From Choricystis sp. odSpoLacu1 (lineage: Eukaryota > Chlorophyta > Trebouxiophyceae), in NCBI GenBank assembly GCA_958009055.1, contig OY253658.1, positions 620,684 to 684,683 on the forward strand: a stretch of 64,000 bases of DNA. Reading direction: 5' to 3'. Both the position numbers and the translations under genes were made by a program. The notes under the pieces were generated by a model, which searched no databases, had not been told where the DNA came from, and worked only from the letters and a program-made list of their open reading frames with translations. Position 1 is the first letter of the stretch. Each line of letters starts with the position of its first letter. This document shows positions 43,342 through 53,251 of the stretch, piece after piece.

Positions 43342-43346
43342 TGTAA
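43342..43346 (+). terminator. Candidate TGTAA poly(A) signal of the DUF2232-like gene
   Basis: TGTAA 25 bp after the stop codon. Confidence 0.5.
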
Positions 43347-43515
43347 GAAGAGAGGGCGCGAGCGAGAGCGGCTCGTAAACCACAAGAGCGACCCACTCTT
43401 GATGCGAAGAGACCATCGGGCCTCGTCCGCGCCCCCACCGCCCCGCCCGCCGCTCATAGGGCCCGCTTCCACACCTCACACACGCGCCCAGACCCCCCCC
43501 CCCACTCTCTCTCAC

Positions 43516-46504
43516 ATGGCCGGCCAGGCCGCCCTCAACGCGGTGCCGGTGCCCGAGGCCAACGTGTTGGCCGACGCGCTCGAGTCTTCCACCCTGGCCC
43601 ACCTCCCCTCTCGCAAGGTGGCCAAAAACGTGGCCACCTGCTTCAAGAGGATCAAGGATGGCGTGGACGCGGTGCACGACTGCTGGAGGAGGATGGGGGA
43701 GCGCAACCAGGTGTGCGGGCCGGGGGGAGGAGAGGGCGCGATGGGGCGCCGCTATAGCGATGGGATGTCCGCCTGCCCCCTTCTTCCTCCTCCGCCCTCA
43801 ACCCACCCTGCCAAACCCAGGTCGCTTTTGGCGCCTGCCGCCCAGCGCACGCTGCGCCTGAGCTCTAGCACAGGCCTGAGCATCGGGTTGTGGTGGGAGT
43901 GGTGTGTGGGGGGAGGGGCGGGCGAGACGCCTCCTCCGGCGGCACGCACGAAGAGGACAAGAGACACACACACAGAGGACCCGCCGCCCCTCACCCTCGC
44001 TCCCAACCCCCGACCCCACCCCCACCCACCACACCACACCCACCAGACCGACACCCACTTTGTCAAGTGGCGGGGCGAGCTCAAGAAAGAGATAAAGCGG
44101 CTGCAACGCCAGCGCGACCTAGTGCGCGCCTGGGCGGACGATCCCACCATCCAGGACCCGGCGGGAGTGCTGGACGACTCTCGGCGCGCGGTGGAGGTGG
44201 AGATGGAGAGGATGCGGGCGTACGAGAGGGAGGCCAGGGTTAAAGATTATAGCCGTGAATCGCTCGCCCGCACCGCCGCCCACCCCGCCGACGAAGCCAA
44301 GGCTGCGACCGTGCGCTGGGTGCGGGCGGCGCAAGCCTCGCTGGTGGTGCAGGCGGAGCAGCTAACGGCGGACGCGGATGCCGCGCGCGCGGCCGGGCGC
44401 GCCTCGGCCGCCGCGTCCGCGTCCGCGCGCGCCGACGACCACGCCTCCCACGTCGCCCGCCTGGACCAGGTCATGCGGGCGGTGGAGAACGAGACGCTGG
44501 CGGTGGGTGACGTGGATGAACTGCTCAAGGAGGCGGTGGAGGACTACGTTGCGCGTGGCAGTGACGTCAATGCTCCCCCGCTAGAGGACTGCGTCTACGA
44601 CGGCTGCGGCCTGGACGCCCTGGAGTCGGTGGGCACGCTGGCCGCGCACGGGGGGCCGGGAGAGAGGGCGGACAGGGCGGCCGCTGCGGCGGCGGCCGTG
44701 GCGGCCGCGCTTGAGGGGAGCGACGACGACGACGACGCGAGTGGACCGCGCGCGCCGCCGTCTCGCTCCGCCGCCGCCGCTGAGAAAGCGGCAAAAAAAG
44801 CGGCCAAAAAGGCGGCTGCCGACGCGGCTGCGGCTGCCGCGCGGGCGGCGCGGTCCAAGCGGGCGGGGTTGGGGGTGGCGGTGGCGGTGACGACAGAGGG
44901 TGTCTCTGCCCGCGCGCCGCCCCCCGGCGCGCGCACGCCCGCGCTGTCGCCGGTGCCGACTCCCGTGCCCACGCCCGCGAGACCGACGTCCAGCGCGCTG
45001 TCCAGCGCGGCGCCGACGCCGGCGCGGCCGGTCGCGCCCGCGTCGCCGCCGCGGCCGCCTGACGATGTCATCGTCACGCCTGCTGCGTCACCGCAGGCGC
45101 CTTCCCTCCTGCCGTCACCAGGCATGGGCTACGCGGAAGCCTCGGCCCGTGCCTCCCGCACGCCCACGCTGTCGTCGGTGGGGGATGGAGGGGAGGCTGT
45201 TCCTGCCTCCTCCGCGCCTCCTCCGCTCTCCGCGCGCGCGTCGTCCGCGGGGTCGGTCGCCGCCCGGGGCGCGGTGTCGCCGGCGCCGCCGCCCGCCAGA
45301 GTGGACAGAAAGGTGAGGAGAGAGAGAGAGAGAGAGATAGTTTTTTTGTTTTTCTTTTTTTTCCTTTCCACCACCCACCCTCCCCTATCCTTCACACAGT
45401 CCCGCTCCGCCGCCGACCTCGCCGCCCCGCCCGGCTTCTCCCCCGCCGGCATGGAGGGCGATGAAGCTGACGGCTACAACCCCTACAGCGCCGCGCTGGA
45501 GGCGTCGGAGGCGTCCCCCCCGCCGCGCGAGTCGCCGCCGCCGCCGCCGCGCCGCCCGCCCCCCGCCGTCGCGCCCGCGCCCGACCCCGCGGTCGCGGTC
45601 TACAACGAGATTCTGTTGACGTCGGCGGCGGGCAACATGTGGGTGGATGTGTGGGGGGGGGAGGGAGGAGAGGAGGTGGCAGGTGCCAACGCGAGCGCTC
45701 CCCCCCTGTTTGGCGGCACGGGGGGCGCGGGGGACGCGTTTTGGGAGCGCTACTTTGGGGCGCTGAAAGCGACGACATCGTACTGATGAGCTGGTGAGTG
45801 TGGCGTGGTGTGTGCCGGGCAAAAGAGGCAGGGTTTGGCCTGACGAACAAATGTCGCCCCCCCCTCACACACCCCCGCGCCAGACCCTTGTCCCCTTCCC
45901 TCCCCCTCTCTTCCCATCCAGCCCCACCGACGAAGACCGCGCCTACGAATCCATTGACGCCGCCGCCGCCCGCGCGGCCGCCGCGGCGGCCGAGGTGACT
46001 GTCGCGCGGCGCCTGCGCTCGCCCGAGTCGCCGCCCCCCCCACCAGACGTGCCGCCGCCTTATGCTGCGATTGCCCGCCCCCCCATCGTGGACGATCCCG
46101 CCTTTTTCAAAGCATTGGCAGAGCGGGCGGCAGTGGCGGCAGCTGCAGCCGCGGGGGAGGGGGGGGAGGGTGGTGATGATGCGACCGCCACCGCGACCGC
46201 GGGGCTCGACCCCGCCTTCTTCGCGTTCCACTACCTCCCGGGCGCCCGCGCCCAGCACGCGGCCGCCCTGGCTCTGCACGCCTCTGGGTGGCGCCTGCAC
46301 ACGCGGTATGGGAGGTGGTTCAGGTGGCCGCCCGGGGCGTCGGTGGAGGGGCGCACCCTGACGGACACGTTTGACAAGGGCCCCTTCATCTACTGGGAGA
46401 CGGAGTCGTGGGCGCCGGTGCCTCTGACGACGGCGTTCAACTTCACCCACCTGCACGTGCCGGAGGGGGCGGAGGGGGGGAGGGCGGCGGCCGCGGCGCG
46501 GTGA
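43516..46504 (+). CDS. CNOT3: CCR4-NOT complex subunit 3 (NOT3/NOT5)
   Basis: Subunit of the CCR4-NOT deadenylase. Exons 43516-43710, 44047-45312, 45400-45779 and 45922-46504 give 807 residues in frame. The N-terminal Not3 coiled-coil domain shows VATCFKRIKDGVDAVHDCWR-RMGERNQ, FVKWRGELKKEIKRLQRQRD, LVRAWADDPTIQDPAG and EREARVKDYSRESLART. A long Ala/Pro/Ser-rich linker follows. The C-terminal NOT box reads DPAFFAFHYLPGARAQHAAA, ASGWRLHTRYGRWFRW, LTDTFDKGPFIYWETESWAP and TAFNFTHLHVP. Exon 3 has two donors: a weak GTACTG after 45779 keeps the frame, while the strong GTGAGTG after 45793 would include a TGA (45784-45786); alternatively a G9 run (45653-45661) hides an indel. Confidence 0.9.
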
Positions 46505-46695
46505 TGGTGGGGGAGGAGAGAGAGAGAGAGAAGCGAGTTTTTTTTTTTTTTGCCTGCTTTTTTCGGGAGAGGGGGCCGGGTGCACGCACCGCCTGATGTG
46601 AGCACGGAACAACGAAGGGAGAGAGAGCGAGAGCGAGAGATAGACACAGAAGTGAAAGCAAAGCAGCGCGTTTTTTCTCTCTCTCCTGTCTGGTT

Positions 46696-47268
46696 TTACA
46701 TGTTTTGCCCGTCCACAGTTGCATAACCACGCTCCAAATACCGCCTCCACAGTTCGGCGGGTGGGGAGCGGCTGGCGCCACCCGCGGACGAGGCGCGCCG
46801 CCTGCCGGGACGCGGCGCCGCCGCGACGACAACCGCCCGCGGCGGCCGCGGCGACGGCGACGGCTCTGGCTCCGGCACCACGCTATGCACCGGCTCATCA
46901 CCCCACAACCGGGGCACCGGCGGGCTGCCCACGACGCCGGGAGACGGCGGCACCGCGCACGCTGCCGCCGTCGCCCCCGGCTGCGGCGGCGACGGGGGCA
47001 ACCCCTCCGGCAGCGCGGGCGCGCCCACTGCTGCCGCCCCCGCCGCAGCTTCACGAGCCAGTCGAGCCTCCCGCCTCTGCACAAACGCGTCCAGCGTGGC
47101 CAGGGCATCGCTCAGCGTGGCGGAGGGAGGGCGCGGGCGCGGCGGCGGGGTGGCAGCGGTGGGCGGGGGGCGGTGGCTGGAAGACGGCTGCAGGTGGCCG
47201 CCCGAGGATGGCGCGTGGCCGCTAGACGCCAGGTAGGCGTCCAGCGCGGAGGCCGCGTCACGTCGCAT
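46696..47268 (-). CDS. Hypothetical protein (190 aa), Pro/Ala-rich
   Basis: Single exon. An N-terminal helix MRRDAASALDAYLASSGHAP, a second helix LSDALATLDAFVQRREARLAREAAAG, a long Pro/Ser/Val linker including LWGDEPVHSVVPEPEPSP, and a C-terminal helix SPPAELWRRYLERGYATVDG. The two amphipathic ends with a disordered centre suggest a scaffold or peptide-motif protein. No family is recognised. The stop TAA sits within ATGTAAAA, so a TGTAA poly(A) motif may overlap it. Only 102 bp separate its ATG from that of the divergent permease. Confidence 0.6.
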   Translation of the reverse strand: MRRDAASALDAYLASSGHAPSSGGHLQPSSSHRPPPTAATPPPRPRPPSATLSDALATLDAFVQRREARLAREAAAGAAAVGAPALPEGLPPSPPQPGATAAACAVPPSPGVVGSPPVPRLWGDEPVHSVVPEPEPSPSPRPPRAVVVAAAPRPGRRRASSAGGASRSPPAELWRRYLERGYATVDGQNM

Positions 47269-47370
47269 TGTGACGAGTTTTCGGAAAACGAAAAGTGATG
47301 GCTCGGGCAGAAAAAGTTTTCTCTTTCTTTCCATCGCCGCGCCCTCCGCACGCCCCGCGCCCCGTCCCCA
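47269..47370. promoter_or_regulatory. 102 bp bidirectional promoter region
   Basis: The shortest divergent spacer in the window, between the start codons of the 190-aa hypothetical gene and the permease-like gene. It holds both leaders and both promoters unless a leader overlaps the other transcript; it has an AT-richer core (47276-47335) rich in A and T runs. No standard promoter element is recognised. Confidence 0.5.
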
Positions 47371-48726
47371 ATGCGGCGCCCCGCGCTGCCACACCGTCCA
47401 CAGCCTCGCGTTGTGGCGGCGCGCGGTCAGCCGCCCGCCCGCCAACCGCCGCTCGGCGCGGCGCGCGCTGAGCCACCCGACCGCCCAGCACCACCACCAC
47501 CCACCGGCCGCCTATTCTCCAACCTGGACACCGACCTGCGCCACGCGCCCGGCTCGGTCGCGGGTGCTGCCGCCCTCGTGGCCGGCACCACGGTCGGCGC
47601 CGGCATCCTGGCCCTTCCTTCCGTCACTGCCCCTGTCGGCCCCGCCGGCGCGGCGGTCGCGGTCGCCGGCGCGTGGGCCTTCTCCCTGGCCACAGGGCTC
47701 CTCCTGGCCGAAGTCAACCTGTCCGCCCTCTGCGCCCTGGGCCGGGGCGGCGTGTCCATTGGCGACATGGCGGACGTGACGCTCGGATCAACAGGGCAGA
47801 GAGCGGCACAGCTGGTTTATGTGGGGTTGCACGTCTCTTTATTAGTTGCCTACCTCTCCCGCGGCGGCGCCATCGTCGCTGCCGCCACCCACCTGCCCTA
47901 CCCGCTGGCTGCTGCTGTGTTTGGAGGCATTCTGGCAGCTCCCTGTGCCCTGCTCCCCGCCGCAGCGTTGGATGCCGTCAACGGCGCTGCTGTCCTCGCT
48001 GTCGTCGCCGTCTTCATCACCCTCCTCACCCTGGCCGCCCCGACAGTCGACGTGGACGCCCTGCTGACCGCGCCCACACACTGGGAGGCGTTGCCACGCG
48101 CGTTGCCGACGATCACTCTCGCGTTTGTGTTTCAGAATGTTGTACCAGTCGTTTCATCATCACTAGAAGGCGACGCTGCCTCCATCCGCACCGCCCTGAC
48201 TCTGGGCACCGCGGTGCCGGCGGCCATGTTCCTGGCCTGGACGGCGGCCGTGCTGGGCAGCGCAGACTTGTTAACAGCGGGTGGGGGGGGCGACCCTCTA
48301 GCCGCTTTATCTGCCGCCCTCACCCCCCCGGGCGCCACCCTCGTCACCTCCTTCTCCCTGCTCGCCATCGGCCCCTCCTACATCGGCTTCGTGCTGGGCC
48401 TCACCGACTTCTTTGCGAGGGAACTGCGCACCCCTGCCCGCTCCCCCCTGCCTTATGCAGCCACTCTCGCCCCTCCCTACCTGGGCGCCCTGCTCGCGCC
48501 GGATGCATTCGAGGCCGCATTATCCGCGGCAGGCACGTACGGCGTGTTGACCCTGTTTTGTTTGTTGCCGGTAGGCATGGTGGCGGCCTCGCGCGCGCGC
48601 GCTCCCGCCGTAGTGCCCCCCCTCGCGCCCGGGGGCAGCGCCACGCTGGTGCTGGTGGCGGGCGCCGCGACCGCCATCATTGTCAATGAGACGGTGGCCA
48701 GGGTGGCGGGCGTGGTGGGGCAGTAG
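47371..48726 (+). CDS. Tyrosine/tryptophan permease-family transporter, plastid type
   Basis: Single exon, 451 residues. A Pro/Arg-rich leader (about 45 residues) precedes the transporter: SVAGAAALVAGTTVGAGILA-LPSVTAPVG (glycine-rich helix 1 of the aromatic amino acid permease family), a second helix FSLATGLLLAEVNLSAL, then AQLVYVGLHVSLLVAYLSRG, ALPTITLAFVFQNVVPVV-SSLEGD, TALTLGTAVPAAMFLAW, TSFSLLAIGPSYIGFVLGLTDFF and a C-terminal pair. About 10-11 helices in all. Plant homologues are annotated as plastid tyrosine-specific-transport-like proteins. With EPSP synthase in the same window this could move shikimate-pathway products, but the substrate is inference. Confidence 0.88.
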   Translation: MRRPALPHRPQPRVVAARGQPPARQPPLGAARAEPPDRPAPPPPTGRLFSNLDTDLRHAPGSVAGAAALVAGTTVGAGILALPSVTAPVGPAGAAVAVAGAWAFSLATGLLLAEVNLSALCALGRGGVSIGDMADVTLGSTGQRAAQLVYVGLHVSLLVAYLSRGGAIVAAATHLPYPLAAAVFGGILAAPCALLPAAALDAVNGAAVLAVVAVFITLLTLAAPTVDVDALLTAPTHWEALPRALPTITLAFVFQNVVPVVSSSLEGDAASIRTALTLGTAVPAAMFLAWTAAVLGSADLLTAGGGGDPLAALSAALTPPGATLVTSFSLLAIGPSYIGFVLGLTDFFARELRTPARSPLPYAATLAPPYLGALLAPDAFEAALSAAGTYGVLTLFCLLPVGMVAASRARAPAVVPPLAPGGSATLVLVAGAATAIIVNETVARVAGVVGQ

Positions 48727-49243
48727 AGAGTTTAGCAACCTGTTTTTGTAGAAGAGCGTAAGCGTTTTCGCGTCACAAACCGCAAAAAGCAGGTGAGTCC
48801 GCCAAGCGGGAGGGCTTCTCTCCTCTCACTCTGGCACACGCGCTCGCCTGTGGCGTGCCACGTTGTGTCGCTGCAGCCACATCGCGTTGGGGAAAGGATT
48901 GGGAGAGTGCGCGGCGACGCGGGGGGCTGCCACGCCCGCCCGGTCGTGGCGGTTGGCGCAATGCGCACAACTCCTGGCTCGCCACGCCCACGGCCGCGCC
49001 TGCCGCCCACCGCAACACATACTATGGCATTCAGCCGCGCCAACAAGACGGCAGTTTTGGCGCGAGGGGGAGGGGAGGAGGGGAGGGCGCTGCTCGCGCC
49101 GTGAGTGTGCGTGCCGCATTTCACACCCCCGCCTTCCCCGCGTCCAAACCCTCACCCCTGCTCCCCACACACCTCATCCCACACACAAACAGATTCTCTC
49201 TTCCCCGTCCCACCCGTTTCCTGCCCCTGAAACACACACCCAA
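48727..49243 (+). other. Spacer with probable 5' UTR intron of the secreted-protein gene
   Basis: 517 bp without a supportable coding region. A strong donor GCAG|GTGAGT (48792/48793) and an acceptor CAAACAG| at 49192 would make a 400 bp leader intron upstream of the ATG at 49244. No other gene is seen. Confidence 0.45.
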
Positions 49244-49805
49244 ATGGCGCGCTCCCTCGCCGTTTTCGCTCTGCTGGCCCTCGCCGCGACCGCCGCGTCC
49301 GCCCGCACGCTGCACCAGGCGGAGGCCCCCAAGATGGTGGACAGTGAGTAGTTGTTTTTGTTGGGGGTGGATTTGGGGAGAGAGAGGGTTGGGGTGGGAG
49401 AGAGAGGAGCAAAGAGCACACACTCACACCCACACGTCCTCCCTCTTCCTTTCCTTTCTCCTCCTCTACCCTCTCTCCCAGCCGACACCACCGGCACCAT
49501 CACCCTGCCCTCCGTCGACGAGGTCAAAGCCTTCATCGACTCCCCCAAAGTCAAATCCTTCCGCGAGGCGCTGGCCACCGCGCCCGCCCTGCCCCCCGTC
49601 TCGCCGCCCAAGCTGCCCAACTTTTCCGAGCCCCCGCCCAAGCCCGCCGCGCGCGGCGCTCCCGTGCGCGCCGCCCCCCACGCCGGCGGCCACGCCGCCT
49701 CGGGCCATGTCCCCCCCCGCCGACACGGCGGTCGCGTCGTTCGCGGCGGCGGGCGCGCCGGCCGCGCCGCCGGCCAAGCCGGTGGCCGCGCCGCGCCACC
49801 CTTGA
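49244..49805 (+). CDS. Secreted Pro/Ala-rich protein A, unknown
   Basis: Exons 49244-49343 and 49482-49805. A clear signal peptide (MARSLAVFALLALAATAASA, cleavage before RTLHQ) is followed by a short soluble part TGTITLPSVDEVKAFIDSPK-VKSFREAL and then Pro/Ala-rich sequence (PPVSPPKLPNFSEPPPKPAA). In the raw frame the protein runs on to 49882. A C8 run at 49711-49718 with one base changed gives the smoother end ADTAVASFAAAGAPAAPPAK-PVAAPRHP and a stop at 49805, which I prefer. Extracellular matrix or wall protein is a fair guess. It converges on a second secreted Pro/Ala-rich gene with a similar layout (intron soon after the signal peptide). Confidence 0.65.
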
Positions 49806-50063
49806 TGAGAGAGCGCGTGTTTCTTTCTTTGCCTTTCTTTTTAAGCCAAACCTCACCAAAAAACACCTCCTTTTCCTTATAAACATGGTTTTGCATGTGC
49901 ACGTCCGCGACGGTCGCGGGTGTTGGATTCTTGTGTTTTTCACACGAGAAAAACAAAAAGTGGGCGGTGCAACCCGCCTCTCTCTCTCTCTCCCCCCTTG
50001 TGTGTGCGTAGCAGTCTCGTGTTTCAATCACGGGCCACACCCATCAATCACACGAACTCTTGC

Positions 50064-51130
50064 TCACGGCGTTGGCATCGGCACGGGCGTCGCGCGCGGC
50101 GGCGGCTTGGCCGCCGCCGCCAGCGGGGCCACCGGGTCGGCCGGCGCCGCGTCGGCAGCATCCGCGCCGGTCGCAGGCATGGGGCTGCGCGGCGCGGGCT
50201 TGACGGGGGCGGCGCCGGTGTCGGCGGGGTCCGCGGCCGCCGGGACGGGGGTGCGGCGCGGGGCGGGCTTGACTGGGGCGGCGCCCGCGTCGACCGCCGC
50301 CGGGTCGGCAACCTCCGCCGCGATCGGCGTGCGGCGGGGGGCGGGCTTGACGGGGGCGGCGCCCGCGTCGGCGGCAGCAGGATCAGCAGCCGCACGGCGG
50401 GGGGGGGGCTTAACGGCGCCGCCAGCGATGATAGCGGCATCCTCTGCGTCCACCAGCATGGCGGCCGGCGCGGGGGCGGGCGCCTTCTTCTTGGAGGCGG
50501 CGGTGGCCAGGGAGGAGGGGGCGGGGGCGGGCGCCTTTTTGGCAGCGGCCTTGGGGGCGGGCGCGGGCGCCTTTTTACCGGCCATCGGCTTGGGCGCCGG
50601 CGCGGGCGCCTTCTTGCCGGCCAGCAGGGCGGATGCAGGTTTAGGCGCGGGCGCCTTCTTGGTGGCGAGCGCGGGGGGCGCGGCCGCGACGACGTCAGCG
50701 CCGTCGTCGGCCGCCGGGTCCTCCGGCGCGGCGGCCGCGGGCAGGGGGGGCGGCTTGGCGGCGGGCTTCTTGGGGCGGGGGGCCAGGGTGGTGGGCTCGT
50801 CGGCGACGGGGGCGACGGCTGTGAGGTGAGGGTAGGTGAGAGGCGACCAGGCTGTTTGGTTCGCGCGCGCGGTCCCCCCCAAAACTGGCGGTTGGCGCCC
50901 GGTTCCTCAAGCTCGCGCGCCGCAACTACGCCACACGTTCGACTCCACGCCACACTATACGGCGCCCGTATGTCGCGGCCCCGTGGCGAGCGGGAGAGAG
51001 TGGGGAGCAAGAGGCGCGCGCGATCAAAATGGCGCGGGTCCGCGTTCCGCGCGGCTTCTCCCCCACTCCTCCACTCACCCTGGGCCGCCGCCACCGCCAG
51101 CATGCACGCGATCAGGAAGGCGACGCGCAT
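50064..51130 (-). CDS. Secreted Lys/Ala/Pro repeat protein B
   Basis: Exons 51130-51079 (signal peptide MRVAFLIACMLAVAAAQA) and 50818-50064 join in phase to 268 residues. The mature protein is almost wholly repetitive: first five copies of a KKAPAPAPK-type unit (KKAPAPKPA, KKAPAPAPKPM, KKAPAPAPKAA, KKAPAPAPSS, KKKAPAPAPAAM), then four copies of a GAAPVKPAPR(R/S)TP-type unit with Asp/Ala spacers (DPAAADAGAAPVKPAPRRTP and similar). Alternating Ala-Pro is the classic context for prolyl hydroxylation and arabinogalactan addition in plants and green algae, so an AGP/hydroxyproline-rich wall or matrix protein is likely. The lysines make it strongly basic. Confidence 0.75.
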
Positions 51131-51259
51131 TGTTGTGCTGTGTGTGCGTGGGTCGGAGAAACAAAGAGGGGAGATAGAAAATTGGGAGTGAATCAACACT
51201 TCGAAACAAAACTCTTTCCCCTCTTCTTTTTTGTTCCCTCTACCCAAAAACTCTCCCTC

Positions 51260-52955
51260 TCACAAACTCAACGACACCGTGTACCGTATGTTGGTGAACA
51301 CGGGCTCCGGGTCTGCAAACGGGTCGGGCACCGCCGCCGCCGCCGCCGCGCGGGGCGACAGCGCCGACGCGGCGGCCGACGCGGCCGCGGCGGCCGCGGC
51401 GGGGGCGGCGGCCAGCAGTGCTGCGGCCGCAGGGGCGGCGGCCGCCACCACGGGGCCCGCGCCGCCGCCGCCGCCACCGGGACCACCTTCCCGGCCGCGA
51501 CGCAACGGGACGGGCGGCCGCGGCGGCGCCCCCGCGGCCGGCCCCGGGCGCGGCGGCGCGTGCGCCGCGTGCACCGTCACTTTCACCCCCCGAAACCCGC
51601 TCAACTCCAGCGCCCACGCCAGGGCATCAGCGCACGCCAGCCCTGTCAACGCCGCCTCCCTCAGCCTGGCGGCGCGGGGAGGGACGTGGGTGACGCAGTG
51701 GTGGCGGCACACGTGTGCTGCCTTGACGTGGTGCCGCGCCGCGGGGGGCACCCCGTACGCACGATGGTCATAGCTCAACGATCCACCCTCATGCAGCAGG
51801 TGGCACTCGTGCTTGGCGTCGTAGGATTCGCAGTGGGAGGCGCCCTCGAAGCGAATCTCTTGTCGGAAACCAACATACAGGGCCTCGTCCCGCGCGTTGT
51901 GCTTGGGGGCGGGGCTCAACGGACAGAAAGCTGCTTCTCTCAGCGTCACATCCACCGCGGCAGAGCGAGGGGGGACGGGCAGGCGGGGCAGGGCGTCGTC
52001 GATGGGGGGGAGGGAGGCGTCGGTGCCGCGGGGTGGGGACGCGGGCGCCCACCCGCCGTGTGCTCCTCCGCCACGTGCTGCCGGCCCAAACGCGCACGCC
52101 AGGATGACGTCCAGCGCGGCGCGCAGGCCGCCATCGGCCGCCAGGGCGGCGGCGACGCCCGACCGCAGGGCGGCCGCGGTGAGGGGCTCCGGGCCGGCGC
52201 CGGGGGGCGGTGCGGCCGCAGCGGCCGCGAGCGACGCGAGTTGAAAGAATTCAGCCTCCTGCGCCACCTCCCGCCGGTCGCCGTCGCAGGACGGCAAGAT
52301 GGCGGCGCCATCGCGCAACCAGTTGAGGATGAGGCGGAAGTGTTTGGGGTCGCGGTCGATGAAGACGCGGCCCTGTGGTGTGGGGGAGGGGAAGAGAGGG
52401 TGGGTGGGTCGCGGTCCCGCGCGTTCTTTTTTTTCCGCCAGCGCGTACTCGAGCGAAAGCGAGCGGCCTCCCCTCCCCTCTCTCTCTCCCCTCTCCCTCT
52501 CTCCCTCCCTCACCTGGTCGTCCAGCCGGCTGGGCAGGTCACCCCCAAACATGCGGGCCAGCATGGAGTCGGGCTCCTGTGTGTTGTGGGTGGGGAGAGG
52601 GGCGCAGGTGAGAAAAAGAGCCCGACGTCGGGACGGGGCCATGGGCGCCTTTTTAGGGGCCTGCTTTGTGTGCGCGCGCCCTTCTCCCTCGCTCCCGTCC
52701 ACCCGTATGGCTGAGTGCGTGTGTGCGTGCCCGGGGTGTCCGCCGTGGGGCACGAGCACGTGGTTTGGCCGCCAACCGCCACCCCTTCCCCCCGTTCCTC
52801 CGACGCCTGCACACCCACCCCCCACCACACCACCCCCTCACACGCACCCTCGTCAGCGTGGCCACAGTCGTCGCAAACGCCTGCCCTCCCACGTTCAGGG
52901 TGACGATGGACGCCGGCGACCACGGCTCGCCGTCGGGCGGGGCGCAGCCGGTCAT
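51260..52955 (-). CDS. BTB/POZ (KCTD-type T1) domain protein
   Basis: Exons 52955-52848, 52576-52514 and 52372-51260 join in phase to 427 residues. The T1/BTB domain is split by both introns: SPASIVTLNVGGQAFATTVA-TLTR, EPDSMLARMFGGDLPSRLDD, then GRVFIDRDPKHFRLILNWLR-DGAAILP and EVAQEAEFFQLASL. The rest is a long region with a second conserved-looking part rich in His and Cys (HCESYDAKHECHLLHEGGSL, KAAHVCRHHCVTHVPPRAAR) and an Ala-rich tail. KCTD proteins often recruit substrates to CUL3; the C-terminal part is unrecognised and might bind metal. Start codons are 296 bp from the divergent second ammonium transporter. Confidence 0.85.
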
Positions 52956-53251
52956 GGGAGCGGGGGGAGAGAGAGAAGGGGACGCGAGGGAGGGCAAGAC
53001 AGCGCGGGGACGCGCAAGCGCACGTTTGTGTGGGCACGTGGGCTGGGCGCCCGCGGGTGTGGGTGGGTTGTGGGGCGGGCGCGCGCGGGGGGGGATTCCG
53101 GCGCAAAACGAAGATAGCGGAGTGAGCTCGTCATTCGCGTCGTCGTTTTTCGGTTTCCCCACCTCTTCCTCTTTCGCCCGGCGGCGCGCGTCGACACTCC
53201 CGTTCCCGCCAGTCAACCGCACACTCTCTCTGACCCCTTCCTCTTCTCCCA

